Source of the DNA: Sphingobium limneticum
GTDB taxonomy: Bacteria; Pseudomonadota; Alphaproteobacteria; Sphingomonadales; Sphingomonadaceae
Assembly: GCF_008710155.1 (NCBI RefSeq)
Contig: NZ_VYPZ01000001.1
Location: 434,001 to 498,000, forward strand
Reading direction: 5' to 3'
DNA: 64,000 bases
Positions 1 to 8,446 of this stretch are shown here, in pieces (position 1 is the first letter of the stretch; every line of letters starts with the position of its first letter). The notes under the pieces are model-generated. The model saw only the letters and a program-made list of their open reading frames with translations, searched no databases and was not told the DNA's origin. The translations under genes were made by a program, and so were the position numbers.

Positions 1-725
<725 letters not shown>

Positions 726-805
726 TTATACTCCTGTCATTTCCCTGCGGCATTTTTGTAGAAGGGCAGACGGCCCGATCCAAACCGGGAATCTTGCTCT
801 GTCTG

Positions 806-822
806 ATCGATAATATCGGTCG
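806..822. promoter_or_regulatory. Palindrome upstream of katG, possible operator
   Basis: GATCGATAATATCGGTC is a dyad with one mismatch and a perfect 11-bp core (CGATAATATCG). It lies about 85 bp upstream of the katG start in a 232-bp non-coding stretch (723-954) where nothing else was recognised. A peroxide regulator site is an inference only; the site does not match a clean ATAG-N7-CTAT OxyR pattern. Confidence 0.25.
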
Positions 823-954
823 AAGGCGTGACGATGACGGCCACCGGTCGATGGTCGCAAGCTGCACGGATGGGCATGGCGAAGCGTCCCGTCATCACGA
901 GGCGTTCAATGCAGAAAGGGCGAAGACGTTCCAGTTGCGAAAGGAACGCGGATA

Positions 955-1629
955 TCAGTTGCGCGGCGTGAGGCCGCCCAAGGCGATATCGACCAGTTTC
1001 TCGGCAACCTCGTCCGGCTTCAATGGCCCTTCCGGATCATGCCAGCGTGCCGGCCAGTTCAAAGCCCCAGCCAGCGCGAAGGAGGCGAAGCGCACATCCA
1101 CCGGCGCGATCGATCCGTCGGCAATCCCCTGCGCGATCATGCCGCGCACCGCTTCGTCAATCTCCCGCTTGCGCGCGCGGAAACGGGTGGCGCTATCCAT
1201 CGACAGCACTTCCTCACTGGTGCGGATCACGCATCGGCCGAAATCGTCCATATTGATGCAGGCATAGCGCAGCAGGAAGGCGCGCAGCCGGTCATGCCCG
1301 CTGCCCGGTGCCCCGGCGGCCACATCCGCCGCCTCGCGCAGCATGGACAGGCCGCGATTGACGCATTCGACCAGCACCTGCTCCTTATTGCCCAGATAAT
1401 GATAGATGGTCGGCTTGCTGATGCCCAGGCTGGCCGCGACATCATCCAGCGAAGCGGCATGATAGCCGCGTGCGTTGAACATCCGCACCGCCGCCAGCAG
1501 CACGGCCTCCCGCTTTTCCGCCCGGTCCTGTTCCCTCTCCGACTTGCTGCGAAAGGGCGAGGTGAGGGCGGGGGCAGGCGTGATGGCGACGGACTTGGGC
1601 AATAGCGGCTCCTTGGGCGCTGCGAGCAT
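955..1629 (-). CDS. TetR/AcrR family transcriptional regulator
   Basis: About 224 residues, the usual TetR length. The helix-turn-helix lies near residues 40-85 (AARGY-like MFNARGYHAASLDDV, then SLGISKPTIYHYLGNKEQVL), and the C-terminal half should be the effector-binding and dimer domain. It is divergent from an acyl-CoA dehydrogenase/thiolase/SDR operon. TetR proteins in that position commonly sense acyl-CoA or related ligands and repress the adjacent catabolic genes (PsrA/KstR2-like behaviour); this is inferred from context. I prefer the ATG at 1629 because the only start further upstream is a TTG at 1650. No good Shine-Dalgarno is visible, so the mRNA may be nearly leaderless. Confidence 0.85.
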   Translation of the reverse strand: MLAAPKEPLLPKSVAITPAPALTSPFRSKSEREQDRAEKREAVLLAAVRMFNARGYHAASLDDVAASLGISKPTIYHYLGNKEQVLVECVNRGLSMLREAADVAAGAPGSGHDRLRAFLLRYACINMDDFGRCVIRTSEEVLSMDSATRFRARKREIDEAVRGMIAQGIADGSIAPVDVRFASFALAGALNWPARWHDPEGPLKPDEVAEKLVDIALGGLTPRN

Positions 1630-1690
1630 TGACAAGAAACACCGGGACAATCAATATACTCACCAGTAGATAAAATACGAGAGAGTATAT
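1629..1690 (+). promoter_or_regulatory. Promoter and inverted-repeat operator of the beta-oxidation operon
   Basis: A consensus -35 box TTGACA is at 1629-1634 and a near-consensus -10 (TATACT, 1655-1660; spacing 20, or AATATA at spacing 18) follows. A perfect inverted repeat with arms ATATACTC (1654-1661) and GAGTATAT (1683-1690) overlaps the -10 region and the first two bases of the acyl-CoA dehydrogenase start codon. This is a plausible TetR operator that would block both initiation and translation. Ribosome site GAGAG is within the repeat's right side. Confidence 0.5.
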
Positions 1691-2813
1691 GCTGACGGAG
1701 ATTCAGGCCGCTATCCGCGACACCGTGCGTGATTTCGCACAGGATATGATCCGTCCGCACAGCGCTCGCTTCGAATCGGAAGGCGGCTATCCGCCCGCCT
1801 TGTTCCAAGAAATGGCCGGCCTCGGCCTGTGGGGCATGACCGCACCCGAAGCCTTTGGCGGGGCGGAGGCCGACGCCGTCTCCTACGCGCTGGCTCTGAT
1901 GGAGATCGCAGCGGCGGACGGCGCGCTGTCCACCATCGTCTCGATCCAGAACAGCATCCTCGTCTCGGGCCTGCTCAAGGATGGCAGCGATGCGCAAAAG
2001 GCGCGTTTCCTGCCGGACCTGATCGGCGGACGCACGATCGGCGCCTTCGCCTTGACCGAAGCCGACGCCGGCTCCGATGCCTCGGCCGTGCGTACCCGCG
2101 CGGTGAAGGTGGACGGCGGCTGGCGCATCAGCGGTGCCAAGCAGTTCATCACGTCGGGGAAGATTGCCGGTCTGGTGATGATCGTCGCCGTCACCGATCC
2201 CGACGCCGGTAAGAAGGGCCTGTCCGTCTTCATCGTGCCGACCGACCGTCCCGGCTATGGCGTCGACAAGGTCGAGCATAAGATGGGGCAGGGCGCGTCC
2301 GACACCTGCGCGCTGCGCTTCGACGATATGTTCGTGGAGGATGATCTGCTGATCGGCCAGCCGGGGCAGGGCTACGCACTCGCGCTCGCGAACCTTGAAA
2401 CCGGCCGCATCGGCATCGCCGCCCAGTGCGTCGGCATGGCGCAGGCTGCGCTGGACATCGCGGTCGCCTACGCCAAGGATCGCAAGAGCTTCGGCAAGGC
2501 GATCATCGATCATCAGGCGGTGGGCTTCCGTCTGGCCGACCTCGCCACCCGGTTGGAGGCGGCGCGCCAGCTCGTCCTGCATGCCGCCCGGACCAAGGAT
2601 GCGGGCCTGCCCTGCCTGTCCGAAGCCTCCATGGCCAAGTTGTTCGCCTCCGAAGCGGCCGAGGCGATCGTGTCCGGCGCGATGCAGACGCTGGGCGGCT
2701 ATGGCTATCTGGAGGAATATGGCGTGGCCAAAATCTATCGCGACGTGCGCGTGTGCCAAATTTACGAAGGCACGTCGGACATTCAGCGCATGGTGATCGC
2801 GCGCAGTCTTTAA
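1689..2813 (+). CDS. Acyl-CoA dehydrogenase
   Basis: FAD-dependent flavoenzyme introducing the alpha-beta double bond in acyl-CoA, the first step of beta-oxidation; it donates electrons to ETF. It has 374 residues, the normal length. The signature FALTEADAGSDA lies near residue 120 and GAKQFITSG near 155. The catalytic base is the Glu in QIYEGTSDIQ (residue 360), as in short/medium-chain enzymes. It is first in a three-gene operon with thiolase (24-bp gap) and a type-2 hydroxyacyl-CoA dehydrogenase. Substrate could be short-chain or branched acyl-CoA; the missing enoyl-CoA hydratase must be encoded elsewhere. The ATG at 1689 overlaps the operator arm. Confidence 0.93.
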   Translation: MLTEIQAAIRDTVRDFAQDMIRPHSARFESEGGYPPALFQEMAGLGLWGMTAPEAFGGAEADAVSYALALMEIAAADGALSTIVSIQNSILVSGLLKDGSDAQKARFLPDLIGGRTIGAFALTEADAGSDASAVRTRAVKVDGGWRISGAKQFITSGKIAGLVMIVAVTDPDAGKKGLSVFIVPTDRPGYGVDKVEHKMGQGASDTCALRFDDMFVEDDLLIGQPGQGYALALANLETGRIGIAAQCVGMAQAALDIAVAYAKDRKSFGKAIIDHQAVGFRLADLATRLEAARQLVLHAARTKDAGLPCLSEASMAKLFASEAAEAIVSGAMQTLGGYGYLEEYGVAKIYRDVRVCQIYEGTSDIQRMVIARSL

Positions 2814-2837
2814 TTACGCCATTTCAGGAGAGAGATC

Positions 2838-4022
2838 ATGCAGGACGATCCCGTCGTCATCGCCAGCTATGCCCGCACGCCGATGGGCGGATTTCAGGGC
2901 ATATTGTCGTCGGTCAAGGCGACCGATCTGGGCGCCGCAGCCATCAAGGCCGCCGTCGAGCGCGCCGGCGCGTCGAGCGACGCCATCGACCGCATCTATA
3001 TGGGCTGCGTTCTGCCCGCCGGCCTTGGGCAAGCCCCCGCGCGTCAGGCGGCGCTGGGCGCTGGCCTTGGCCTCAGTACGGAAGCCACCACCGTCAACAA
3101 GATGTGCGGTTCGGGCATGCAGGCCGCGATCATGGCGCATGAGGCACTTAGCTGCGGCGCGGCCGACATCGTCATTGCCGGCGGCATGGAAAGCATGACC
3201 AACGCGCCCTATGCCCTACCCAAGCATCGCGGTGGCGCGCGCATCGGCCATGACCGTATCATCGACACGATGATGATGGACGGGTTGGAGGATGCCTACG
3301 AACCAGGCAAGGCGATGGGCGTCTTCGCCGAAGAAGCGGTTCGCGACTATCAGTTCACGCGTGAGGATCAGGATGCCTACGCCATCCGCTCGCTCGAACG
3401 CGCCAATGCGGCGATCGGCAGCGGCGCCTTCGCCCGCGAAATCACGCCGGTTACGGTCAAGAGCCGGGGCGGCGACACGATCGTCGATACCGACGAGCAG
3501 CCGGGCAAGGCCAAGCCGGACAAGATACCTTCGCTGAAACCCGCCTTCGTCAAGGATGGCACCATCACCGCCGCCAATGCTTCCTCCATTTCGGACGGCG
3601 CAGCGGCACTGGTCATGACCCGCGCCAGCGTGGCGGAGAAGCTAGGCCTCAAGACGGTGGCTAGGGTCGTCGCGACCGCCGGCCATGCGCATGAGCCGTC
3701 CAAATTCACCACCGCGCCGGTGCCTGCCATGCGCAAGGTGCTGGACAAGGCCGGCTGGACGGTCGCCGATGTCGACCTGTTCGAGGTCAACGAAGCGTTC
3801 GCCGTGGTCGCCATGATCGCCGCGAAGGAACTGGGCATTCCGGACGATCGGATCAACGTCAATGGCGGCGCGACCGCGCTGGGCCATCCGATCGGCGCAT
3901 CGGGCGCCCGCATATTGGCGACACTGATCGCGGCGCTGGAAACGCGCGGGCTCAAGCGCGGCGTGGCGAGCCTCTGCATCGGCGGTGGCGAAGCGACCGC
4001 CATGGCCGTCGAACTGATCTGA
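2838..4022 (+). CDS. Acetyl-CoA acetyltransferase (thiolase)
   Basis: Thiolase II-type enzyme catalysing the reversible cleavage of acetoacetyl-CoA, or other 3-ketoacyl-CoA, into acetyl-CoA units. It has 394 residues. The nucleophile is Cys90 in NKMCGSGMQ, the catalytic His is His350 in GHPIGASG, and the acid/base is Cys380 in SLCIGGGE; the NEAF motif near residue 320 is also present, so the enzyme looks active. An AGGAG box lies 5-7 bases before the ATG. Its place between an acyl-CoA dehydrogenase and a hydroxyacyl-CoA dehydrogenase points to degradation rather than polymer synthesis. Confidence 0.93.
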   Translation: MQDDPVVIASYARTPMGGFQGILSSVKATDLGAAAIKAAVERAGASSDAIDRIYMGCVLPAGLGQAPARQAALGAGLGLSTEATTVNKMCGSGMQAAIMAHEALSCGAADIVIAGGMESMTNAPYALPKHRGGARIGHDRIIDTMMMDGLEDAYEPGKAMGVFAEEAVRDYQFTREDQDAYAIRSLERANAAIGSGAFAREITPVTVKSRGGDTIVDTDEQPGKAKPDKIPSLKPAFVKDGTITAANASSISDGAAALVMTRASVAEKLGLKTVARVVATAGHAHEPSKFTTAPVPAMRKVLDKAGWTVADVDLFEVNEAFAVVAMIAAKELGIPDDRINVNGGATALGHPIGASGARILATLIAALETRGLKRGVASLCIGGGEATAMAVELI

Positions 4023-4037
4023 ACGGAGAGGATTGAA

Positions 4038-4799
4038 ATGGACATTAAAGGCGTAGCGGCGATCGTCACCGGCGGCGCATCCGGGTTGGGCAAGGCGACC
4101 GCCACAATGCTGGCGCAGCAGGGGGCGAAGGTCGCGATTTTCGACCTGAATGAGGATGCCGGACGCGCGACGGCGGAGGCGCTGGGCGGTGTCTATGTCG
4201 CTGTCAACGTCGCCGACGATGCCAGCGTCGCGGCCGGTCTGGACGCTGCGGAGGCTGCGCATGGCGTCGCCCGCATCCTCGTCAACTGCGCGGGCATTGC
4301 GCCGGCAGTCAAGACGGTGGGCAAGGAAAATGTGCCGCACCCGCTCGATACTTTTGCGAAGACGGTGACGGTCAACCTGATCGGCAGCTTCAACGTCATT
4401 TCCAAATTCTCCGCCCGGCTCGCTGCGGCGGACGAGGTGGACGGCGAACGCGGCGTCATCGTCAACACCGCCTCGGTCGCGGCCTATGACGGGCAGATCG
4501 GCCAGGCGGCCTATAGCGCGTCCAAGGGTGGCGTGGTCGGCATGACCTTGCCGATCGCCCGCGATCTGGCCCAGCACAAGATCCGCGTCATGACGATCGC
4601 GCCGGGGATCTTCCTGACGCCGATGCTGGAGGCATTTCCGCAAAATGTGCAGGACGCATTGGGCGCTCAGGTGCCGCACCCCAGCCGGCTGGGCAAGCCC
4701 GCCGAATATGCCCAATTGGTGGAAAGCATCGTCCGCAACCCGATGTTGAACGGGGACGTTATCCGGCTCGACGGCGCGATCCGCATGGCGCCCAGATAA
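4038..4799 (+). CDS. SDR-family 3-hydroxyacyl-CoA dehydrogenase (type 2, HSD17B10-like)
   Basis: NAD(P)-dependent short-chain dehydrogenase of 253 residues. It has the Rossmann motif TGGASGLG near residues 12-19, NCAGIAP near 85, and the catalytic Ser...YSASK motif with Tyr near 155. The long insert after NLIGSFNVI, and the PGIFLTPML segment, resemble mitochondrial type-2 hydroxyacyl-CoA dehydrogenases, which oxidise short or branched 3-hydroxyacyl-CoAs. A GGAGAGGA ribosome site ends 6 bp before the ATG. It is the last gene of the operon and is followed by a strong hairpin. Substrate class is inferred from resemblance and operon. Confidence 0.85.
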   Translation: MDIKGVAAIVTGGASGLGKATATMLAQQGAKVAIFDLNEDAGRATAEALGGVYVAVNVADDASVAAGLDAAEAAHGVARILVNCAGIAPAVKTVGKENVPHPLDTFAKTVTVNLIGSFNVISKFSARLAAADEVDGERGVIVNTASVAAYDGQIGQAAYSASKGGVVGMTLPIARDLAQHKIRVMTIAPGIFLTPMLEAFPQNVQDALGAQVPHPSRLGKPAEYAQLVESIVRNPMLNGDVIRLDGAIRMAPR

Positions 4800-4880
4800 C
4801 GGAAAACCCCCGGCCCGGCGTGCAGTCCGGAACGGGGGCTGGGGAGACCGGCCTTCAAGGCCGGATCTGGAAGGCCCTCA

Positions 4881-4916
4881 CCCTCCGTCCGCATCCAGCG
4901 GGCGGAGGGCATTTTC
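4881..4916 (+). terminator. Rho-independent terminator between convergent genes
   Basis: A 12-bp stem (4881-4892 with 4898-4909, one G-U pair) is followed by CATTTTC. It separates the SDR gene from the convergent alpha-glucosidase gene that ends at 4924. Upstream at about 4848-4865 a second smaller palindrome, CCGGCCTTCAAGGCCGG, is also present. Confidence 0.7.
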
Positions 4917-4923
4917 TGTGACC

Positions 4924-6531
4924 CTATTCCTCGATCATCAGCGCGCCGAAGGGCGGCAAGACGCCCGGCGTGGCCCCATTGACGGCGGCGAGCAGCTTGT
5001 TCGTCGGTGCGATCTCTTCGGGCCATGCGGCCGGTTCGCCCGACAGGTTGAACAGGCAGAGCAAAGACTGGCCATCGGCCTGACGGCGGAACAGCAGGCG
5101 CTGGTCGTCGGCCACCACTATCTCCAGACTGCCGTGGCGCAGCGCAGGGTTCGCCTTGCGCAGGGCCAGCATGGCGCGGGTGTGGTTGAGCAGGGAGGCG
5201 GCATCCCCCTCCTGCGCATCGACGGCGCGAGCGATATTCTCGTCGCCGACCGGCAGCCAGGGTTCGGCGGTGCTGAAGCCCGCTTGCGCCGCGTCGGCCG
5301 CCCAGGGCAGGGGCGTGCGCGCACCGTCGCGCGACAGGGTGAGCGGCCAGTTGGCGATCGCTTCGGGGTCTTGCAGTTTCTCAAATGGGATATCGACCTG
5401 GGTGATGCCCAGTTCCTCGCCCTGATAAAGGATCGCATTGCCCCGCAGCGCGACCAGCAGCATCGCCTTCAACCGACCGAAGGCGGCGCGATCGTCCGGC
5501 GAACACCAGCGTGACAAGGCACGCGGCGCATCATGATTTTCGAACGCCCAGCTTGGCCAGCCAAGGCCCGGCTCGTCGGGCCAACGCTCGACCGTTTCGG
5601 CGACCAGCGCAGGGGTCAGCCTGTCGGCATAGAGGAAGTTGAAGCCATAAGCGCTGTTGAGATGGCTTTCGCCCGCCGTATAGGCCTTCATCTCCGTCTC
5701 GGAGAGGTCGCCGCCGACTTCGGCCACCGTAAAGATCGCGCCATATTCGTCGCACAGGGTGCGGATGCGCTTGATGAAATCGACCACGCCGGGGTGCGAC
5801 TGGCTATATTGCTTGATCTGATAGTCGAAGGAGCGGGTGCGCGGCTTCCCCGTATCGGGCGCAGGCGGATTGTCGCGCAGCAGCGGATCGTGCATCGAAT
5901 GGTTGAGCGCATCGAGACGGAAGCCATCGACGCCGCGATCCAGCCAGAAACGCATCGCGTCCAGCAATGCATCCTGCACCGCCGCATTATGGACGTTGAG
6001 CTGCGGCTGGCTGCTCAAAAACTGGTGCATATAATATTGGCGGCGACGCCCGTCCCAGGTCCAGGCCGGGCCGCCGAACACCGATTGCCAGTTATTGGGC
6101 GGGGTGCCGTCGTCCCTGGGATCGACCCAGACGAACCAGTCGGCCTTGTCGCCCGTGCGGCTCGCCCGGCTTTGCGTAAACCAGTCGTGCAGATCGGACG
6201 TATGGGCAAAGACCTGATCGATCGTGACTTTCAGCCCCAAATCGTGGGCGCGCGCGACCAGCGCGTCGAAATCCGCCAGCGTGCCGAAGATCGGATCGAC
6301 ATCGCAATAATCGGCGATGTCATAGCCGAAATCGCGCATCGGGGAGGTGAAGAAGGGCGATATCCAGATCGCATCCGCGCCCAGCTTTGCGACATGGTCC
6401 AGCCGCTGGGTGATGCCATTGAGGTCGCCGATCCCGTCGCCATTGCTGTCCTGAAAGCTGCGCGGGTAGATTTGGTAGATCACCGCGCCCTTCCACCAGG
6501 GCTGATCGGTCGATGTCGTCGCAAGCGTCAT
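4924..6531 (-). CDS. GH13 alpha-glucosidase (oligo-1,6-glucosidase/maltodextrin glucosidase type)
   Basis: Cytoplasmic exo-glucosidase of about 535 residues with no signal peptide. It begins with the family hallmark WWKGAVIYQIYPRSFQD. The catalytic triad is visible: nucleophile Asp207 in GFRLDALNH, acid/base Glu271 in TVAEVGGD, and transition-state Asp334 in FENHDAPR. The usual NHTSD-type region is AHTSDLHDWF. The ATG at 6531 is chosen because the reading frame upstream overlaps the preceding amylase gene; it leaves a 16-bp gap with GGAAA upstream. It probably hydrolyses imported maltodextrin or isomalto-oligosaccharides to glucose. It forms the end of a TBDR-amylase-glucosidase series. Confidence 0.92.
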   Translation of the reverse strand: MTLATTSTDQPWWKGAVIYQIYPRSFQDSNGDGIGDLNGITQRLDHVAKLGADAIWISPFFTSPMRDFGYDIADYCDVDPIFGTLADFDALVARAHDLGLKVTIDQVFAHTSDLHDWFTQSRASRTGDKADWFVWVDPRDDGTPPNNWQSVFGGPAWTWDGRRRQYYMHQFLSSQPQLNVHNAAVQDALLDAMRFWLDRGVDGFRLDALNHSMHDPLLRDNPPAPDTGKPRTRSFDYQIKQYSQSHPGVVDFIKRIRTLCDEYGAIFTVAEVGGDLSETEMKAYTAGESHLNSAYGFNFLYADRLTPALVAETVERWPDEPGLGWPSWAFENHDAPRALSRWCSPDDRAAFGRLKAMLLVALRGNAILYQGEELGITQVDIPFEKLQDPEAIANWPLTLSRDGARTPLPWAADAAQAGFSTAEPWLPVGDENIARAVDAQEGDAASLLNHTRAMLALRKANPALRHGSLEIVVADDQRLLFRRQADGQSLLCLFNLSGEPAAWPEEIAPTNKLLAAVNGATPGVLPPFGALMIEE

Positions 6532-6547
6532 GAAGGCGTTTCCGTTT

Positions 6548-8380
6548 TCAGGGTTTGGCGGCGCAGACGGCATAGCCGAAAGCAGGGAGCGAGAGGGCAA
6601 GGCTGCCCGGCGCCTGGGGAGCGGCCGGACAGCTGCCGGCCAGCGACGTGAAGCCGCCGCTGGCTGTGTCGACCGCGATATTGCTCGTAACAGGCGCTGC
6701 GGACGTATTGAAGGCGACCACAACCTCGCGGCCCGTGTCGGGATCGAAGCGGGATACGGCGAAGAGGCCGGGCTTGTCCGATCCGGCGCGCAGGAGAGTC
6801 GCGCCGCGCGACAGGGCAGGGGTATCGCGGCGGATCTGCGCCAGCCTGGCGATGGCGCGATAGAGTGGATGATCGGGATTGAAATTGTCGGTCGCCGTCG
6901 TTGCCTGCGTACCGACCAGCCGGTCCGCATTATATTCGGCGACCCTGGACGCGACCATGTCCTGCCGGGCCTGCTGGTCGTTGCCGGTGCCCGCGAACCC
7001 CTGCTCGTCACCATAATAAAGCGTCGGCACGCCCCGCAAAGTCAGCAGCATCGCATAGCCCAATATGGCGCGCGCCAGTTCCTCGTCCGCGCTCATGTCG
7101 GGCTTGGCCTGACGCAGGAAATAGGCAAAGCGGCCCGCATCATGATTGCCCAGGAAGGTCGGCAGTTGCAGCGCCGCCGCCTTGCCGCCTTCATACAACG
7201 CATCGTCATCCCCCAGCCGCGCGAGCATCTCGGTGCCGGTCTTGCCGCTGGCCGCATCGACGGCGGCGCGCATGAAGGCGAAGTCCAGCACGGCGGGGAA
7301 GCCGGCATTGCGGGTCCAGCTGGCCAGCAGCGCCGGATCATAGGCGTCGGTCGCAACCTCGCCGAAGATATGGAAATGAGGAATGCCCTTCGCCGCCGCA
7401 TGGGCGCGGATGGCGGGGATGAAGGCGCGCCAGAATTCGGCATTCACATGCCGCGCGGTGTCGATGCGATAGCCGTCGATGCCGAACCGGTCGATCCAGC
7501 CCTTGTAGATGGCGATGAAGCCGGCGACCACGCGCGGGTCTTCGGTGGCAAGGTCGTCGAGGCCGACGAAATCGCCATATTGCGAACTCTCGCCCTTCCA
7601 GTCGGTGTCGCCGCGATTGTGATAATAGATGGGATCGTTGAGCCAGGCGGGAACTTTGATCTTTTCCTCCCCCTTGGGCACGACCGGCGTGTAGGCGAAG
7701 GCGGGATCGGTCAGCTTCGCCCAATTGGCGGCGCTGCCGTCGCGGTCGCCGGCAAAACCGTCATTGATCGGCTTGCCCGCTGCGCCACCCCGGCGCGACC
7801 AGGGATAGTCGGCCTTGCTGCGATAGGGCGCCGCGCTGCTCGGGCTTTCCCGATATTGGATCACATCGGCCGTATGGTTGGCGATGATGTCCATATAGAC
7901 TTTCATGCCGCGCTTGTGCGCCGCATCGACCAGCGCCTTGAAATCGGCATCCGTGCCGAAATGGGGATCGACGGTGGTAAAGTCCGTCACCCAATAGCCA
8001 TGATAGCCCGCGCTTTCCTGTCCCTTGGCGCCCTGCACCGGCTTGTTCTTGAATATCGGCGCCAGCCAGATCGCGGTCGCGCCCAGGCCCTGAATATAGT
8101 CCAGCTTCGCCGTCAGCCCCTTCAGATCGCCGCCATGATAGAAAGCGCGCGATGTCGGATCATAGCCGGTCTGAAGCGGTCCGCCCTTCAGGCCACCACG
8201 ATCATTCTTCGGGTCGCCGTTGGCGAAGCGATCGGGCAGCACGAAATAGACGATTTCCTGTTCCGGGCCACGGGCGCGCAGATCGGACAGCGTATCCGCC
8301 TGCGCATGTCCCACGCCGATCAGGGCCGCAGCCATCCCGGCGGCCGTCACGAGGAAAGTCGTGGCCGTTCGACCCATCAT
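6548..8380 (-). CDS. Secreted GH13 alpha-amylase family enzyme
   Basis: About 610 residues with an N-terminal signal peptide ending near GVGHAQA. This places the enzyme in the periplasm or outside, acting on starch, maltodextrin or cyclodextrin. Conserved regions are DIIANHTAD, GYRIDTARH (nucleophile Asp near residue 307), IFGEVATD (acid/base Glu near 341) and FLGNHDAGR (Asp near 414), followed by a C-terminal beta domain. Two ATGs are possible, 8386 and 8380; AAGGG sits directly on the first, so 8380 with a 6-bp spacing is preferred. Exact specificity (endo-amylase versus cyclodextrinase) is not settled by motifs. It lies downstream of the alpha-glucan TBDR across an intervening terminator hairpin. 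Confidence 0.9.
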   Translation of the reverse strand: MMGRTATTFLVTAAGMAAALIGVGHAQADTLSDLRARGPEQEIVYFVLPDRFANGDPKNDRGGLKGGPLQTGYDPTSRAFYHGGDLKGLTAKLDYIQGLGATAIWLAPIFKNKPVQGAKGQESAGYHGYWVTDFTTVDPHFGTDADFKALVDAAHKRGMKVYMDIIANHTADVIQYRESPSSAAPYRSKADYPWSRRGGAAGKPINDGFAGDRDGSAANWAKLTDPAFAYTPVVPKGEEKIKVPAWLNDPIYYHNRGDTDWKGESSQYGDFVGLDDLATEDPRVVAGFIAIYKGWIDRFGIDGYRIDTARHVNAEFWRAFIPAIRAHAAAKGIPHFHIFGEVATDAYDPALLASWTRNAGFPAVLDFAFMRAAVDAASGKTGTEMLARLGDDDALYEGGKAAALQLPTFLGNHDAGRFAYFLRQAKPDMSADEELARAILGYAMLLTLRGVPTLYYGDEQGFAGTGNDQQARQDMVASRVAEYNADRLVGTQATTATDNFNPDHPLYRAIARLAQIRRDTPALSRGATLLRAGSDKPGLFAVSRFDPDTGREVVVAFNTSAAPVTSNIAVDTASGGFTSLAGSCPAAPQAPGSLALSLPAFGYAVCAAKP

Positions 8381-8404
8381 GGGCATCCCTTTGCTTGAAC
8401 CTTG

Positions 8405-8436
8405 AAAAAGGCCCGGCGACGCGCAGCCGCCGGGCC
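8405..8436 (-). terminator. Terminator/attenuator between TBDR and amylase genes
   Basis: Perfect 9-bp stem GGCCCGGCG (8410-8418) with CGCCGGGCC (8428-8436). Read on the minus strand it is followed by TTTTTC, a classic intrinsic terminator. It lies within the 60-bp gap after the TBDR stop and before the amylase start, so it would make receptor mRNA more abundant than amylase mRNA if partially read through. Confidence 0.75.
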
Positions 8437-8446
8437 ACTCTACACA

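Noticed and set aside
1227..2759. A 510-codon minus-strand frame across the TetR and acyl-CoA dehydrogenase genes
   Set aside because: It overlaps two well-supported genes and its translation has no family features.
6532..7014. Upstream extension of the alpha-glucosidase frame
   Set aside because: The extension overlaps the amylase gene and adds Arg/Pro/Ser-rich residues; the family start WWKGAVIYQIYPRSF begins right after the ATG at 6531.
6530..8398. A 622-codon plus-strand frame over the amylase gene
   Set aside because: Antisense shadow of an intact GH13 enzyme with all catalytic residues.
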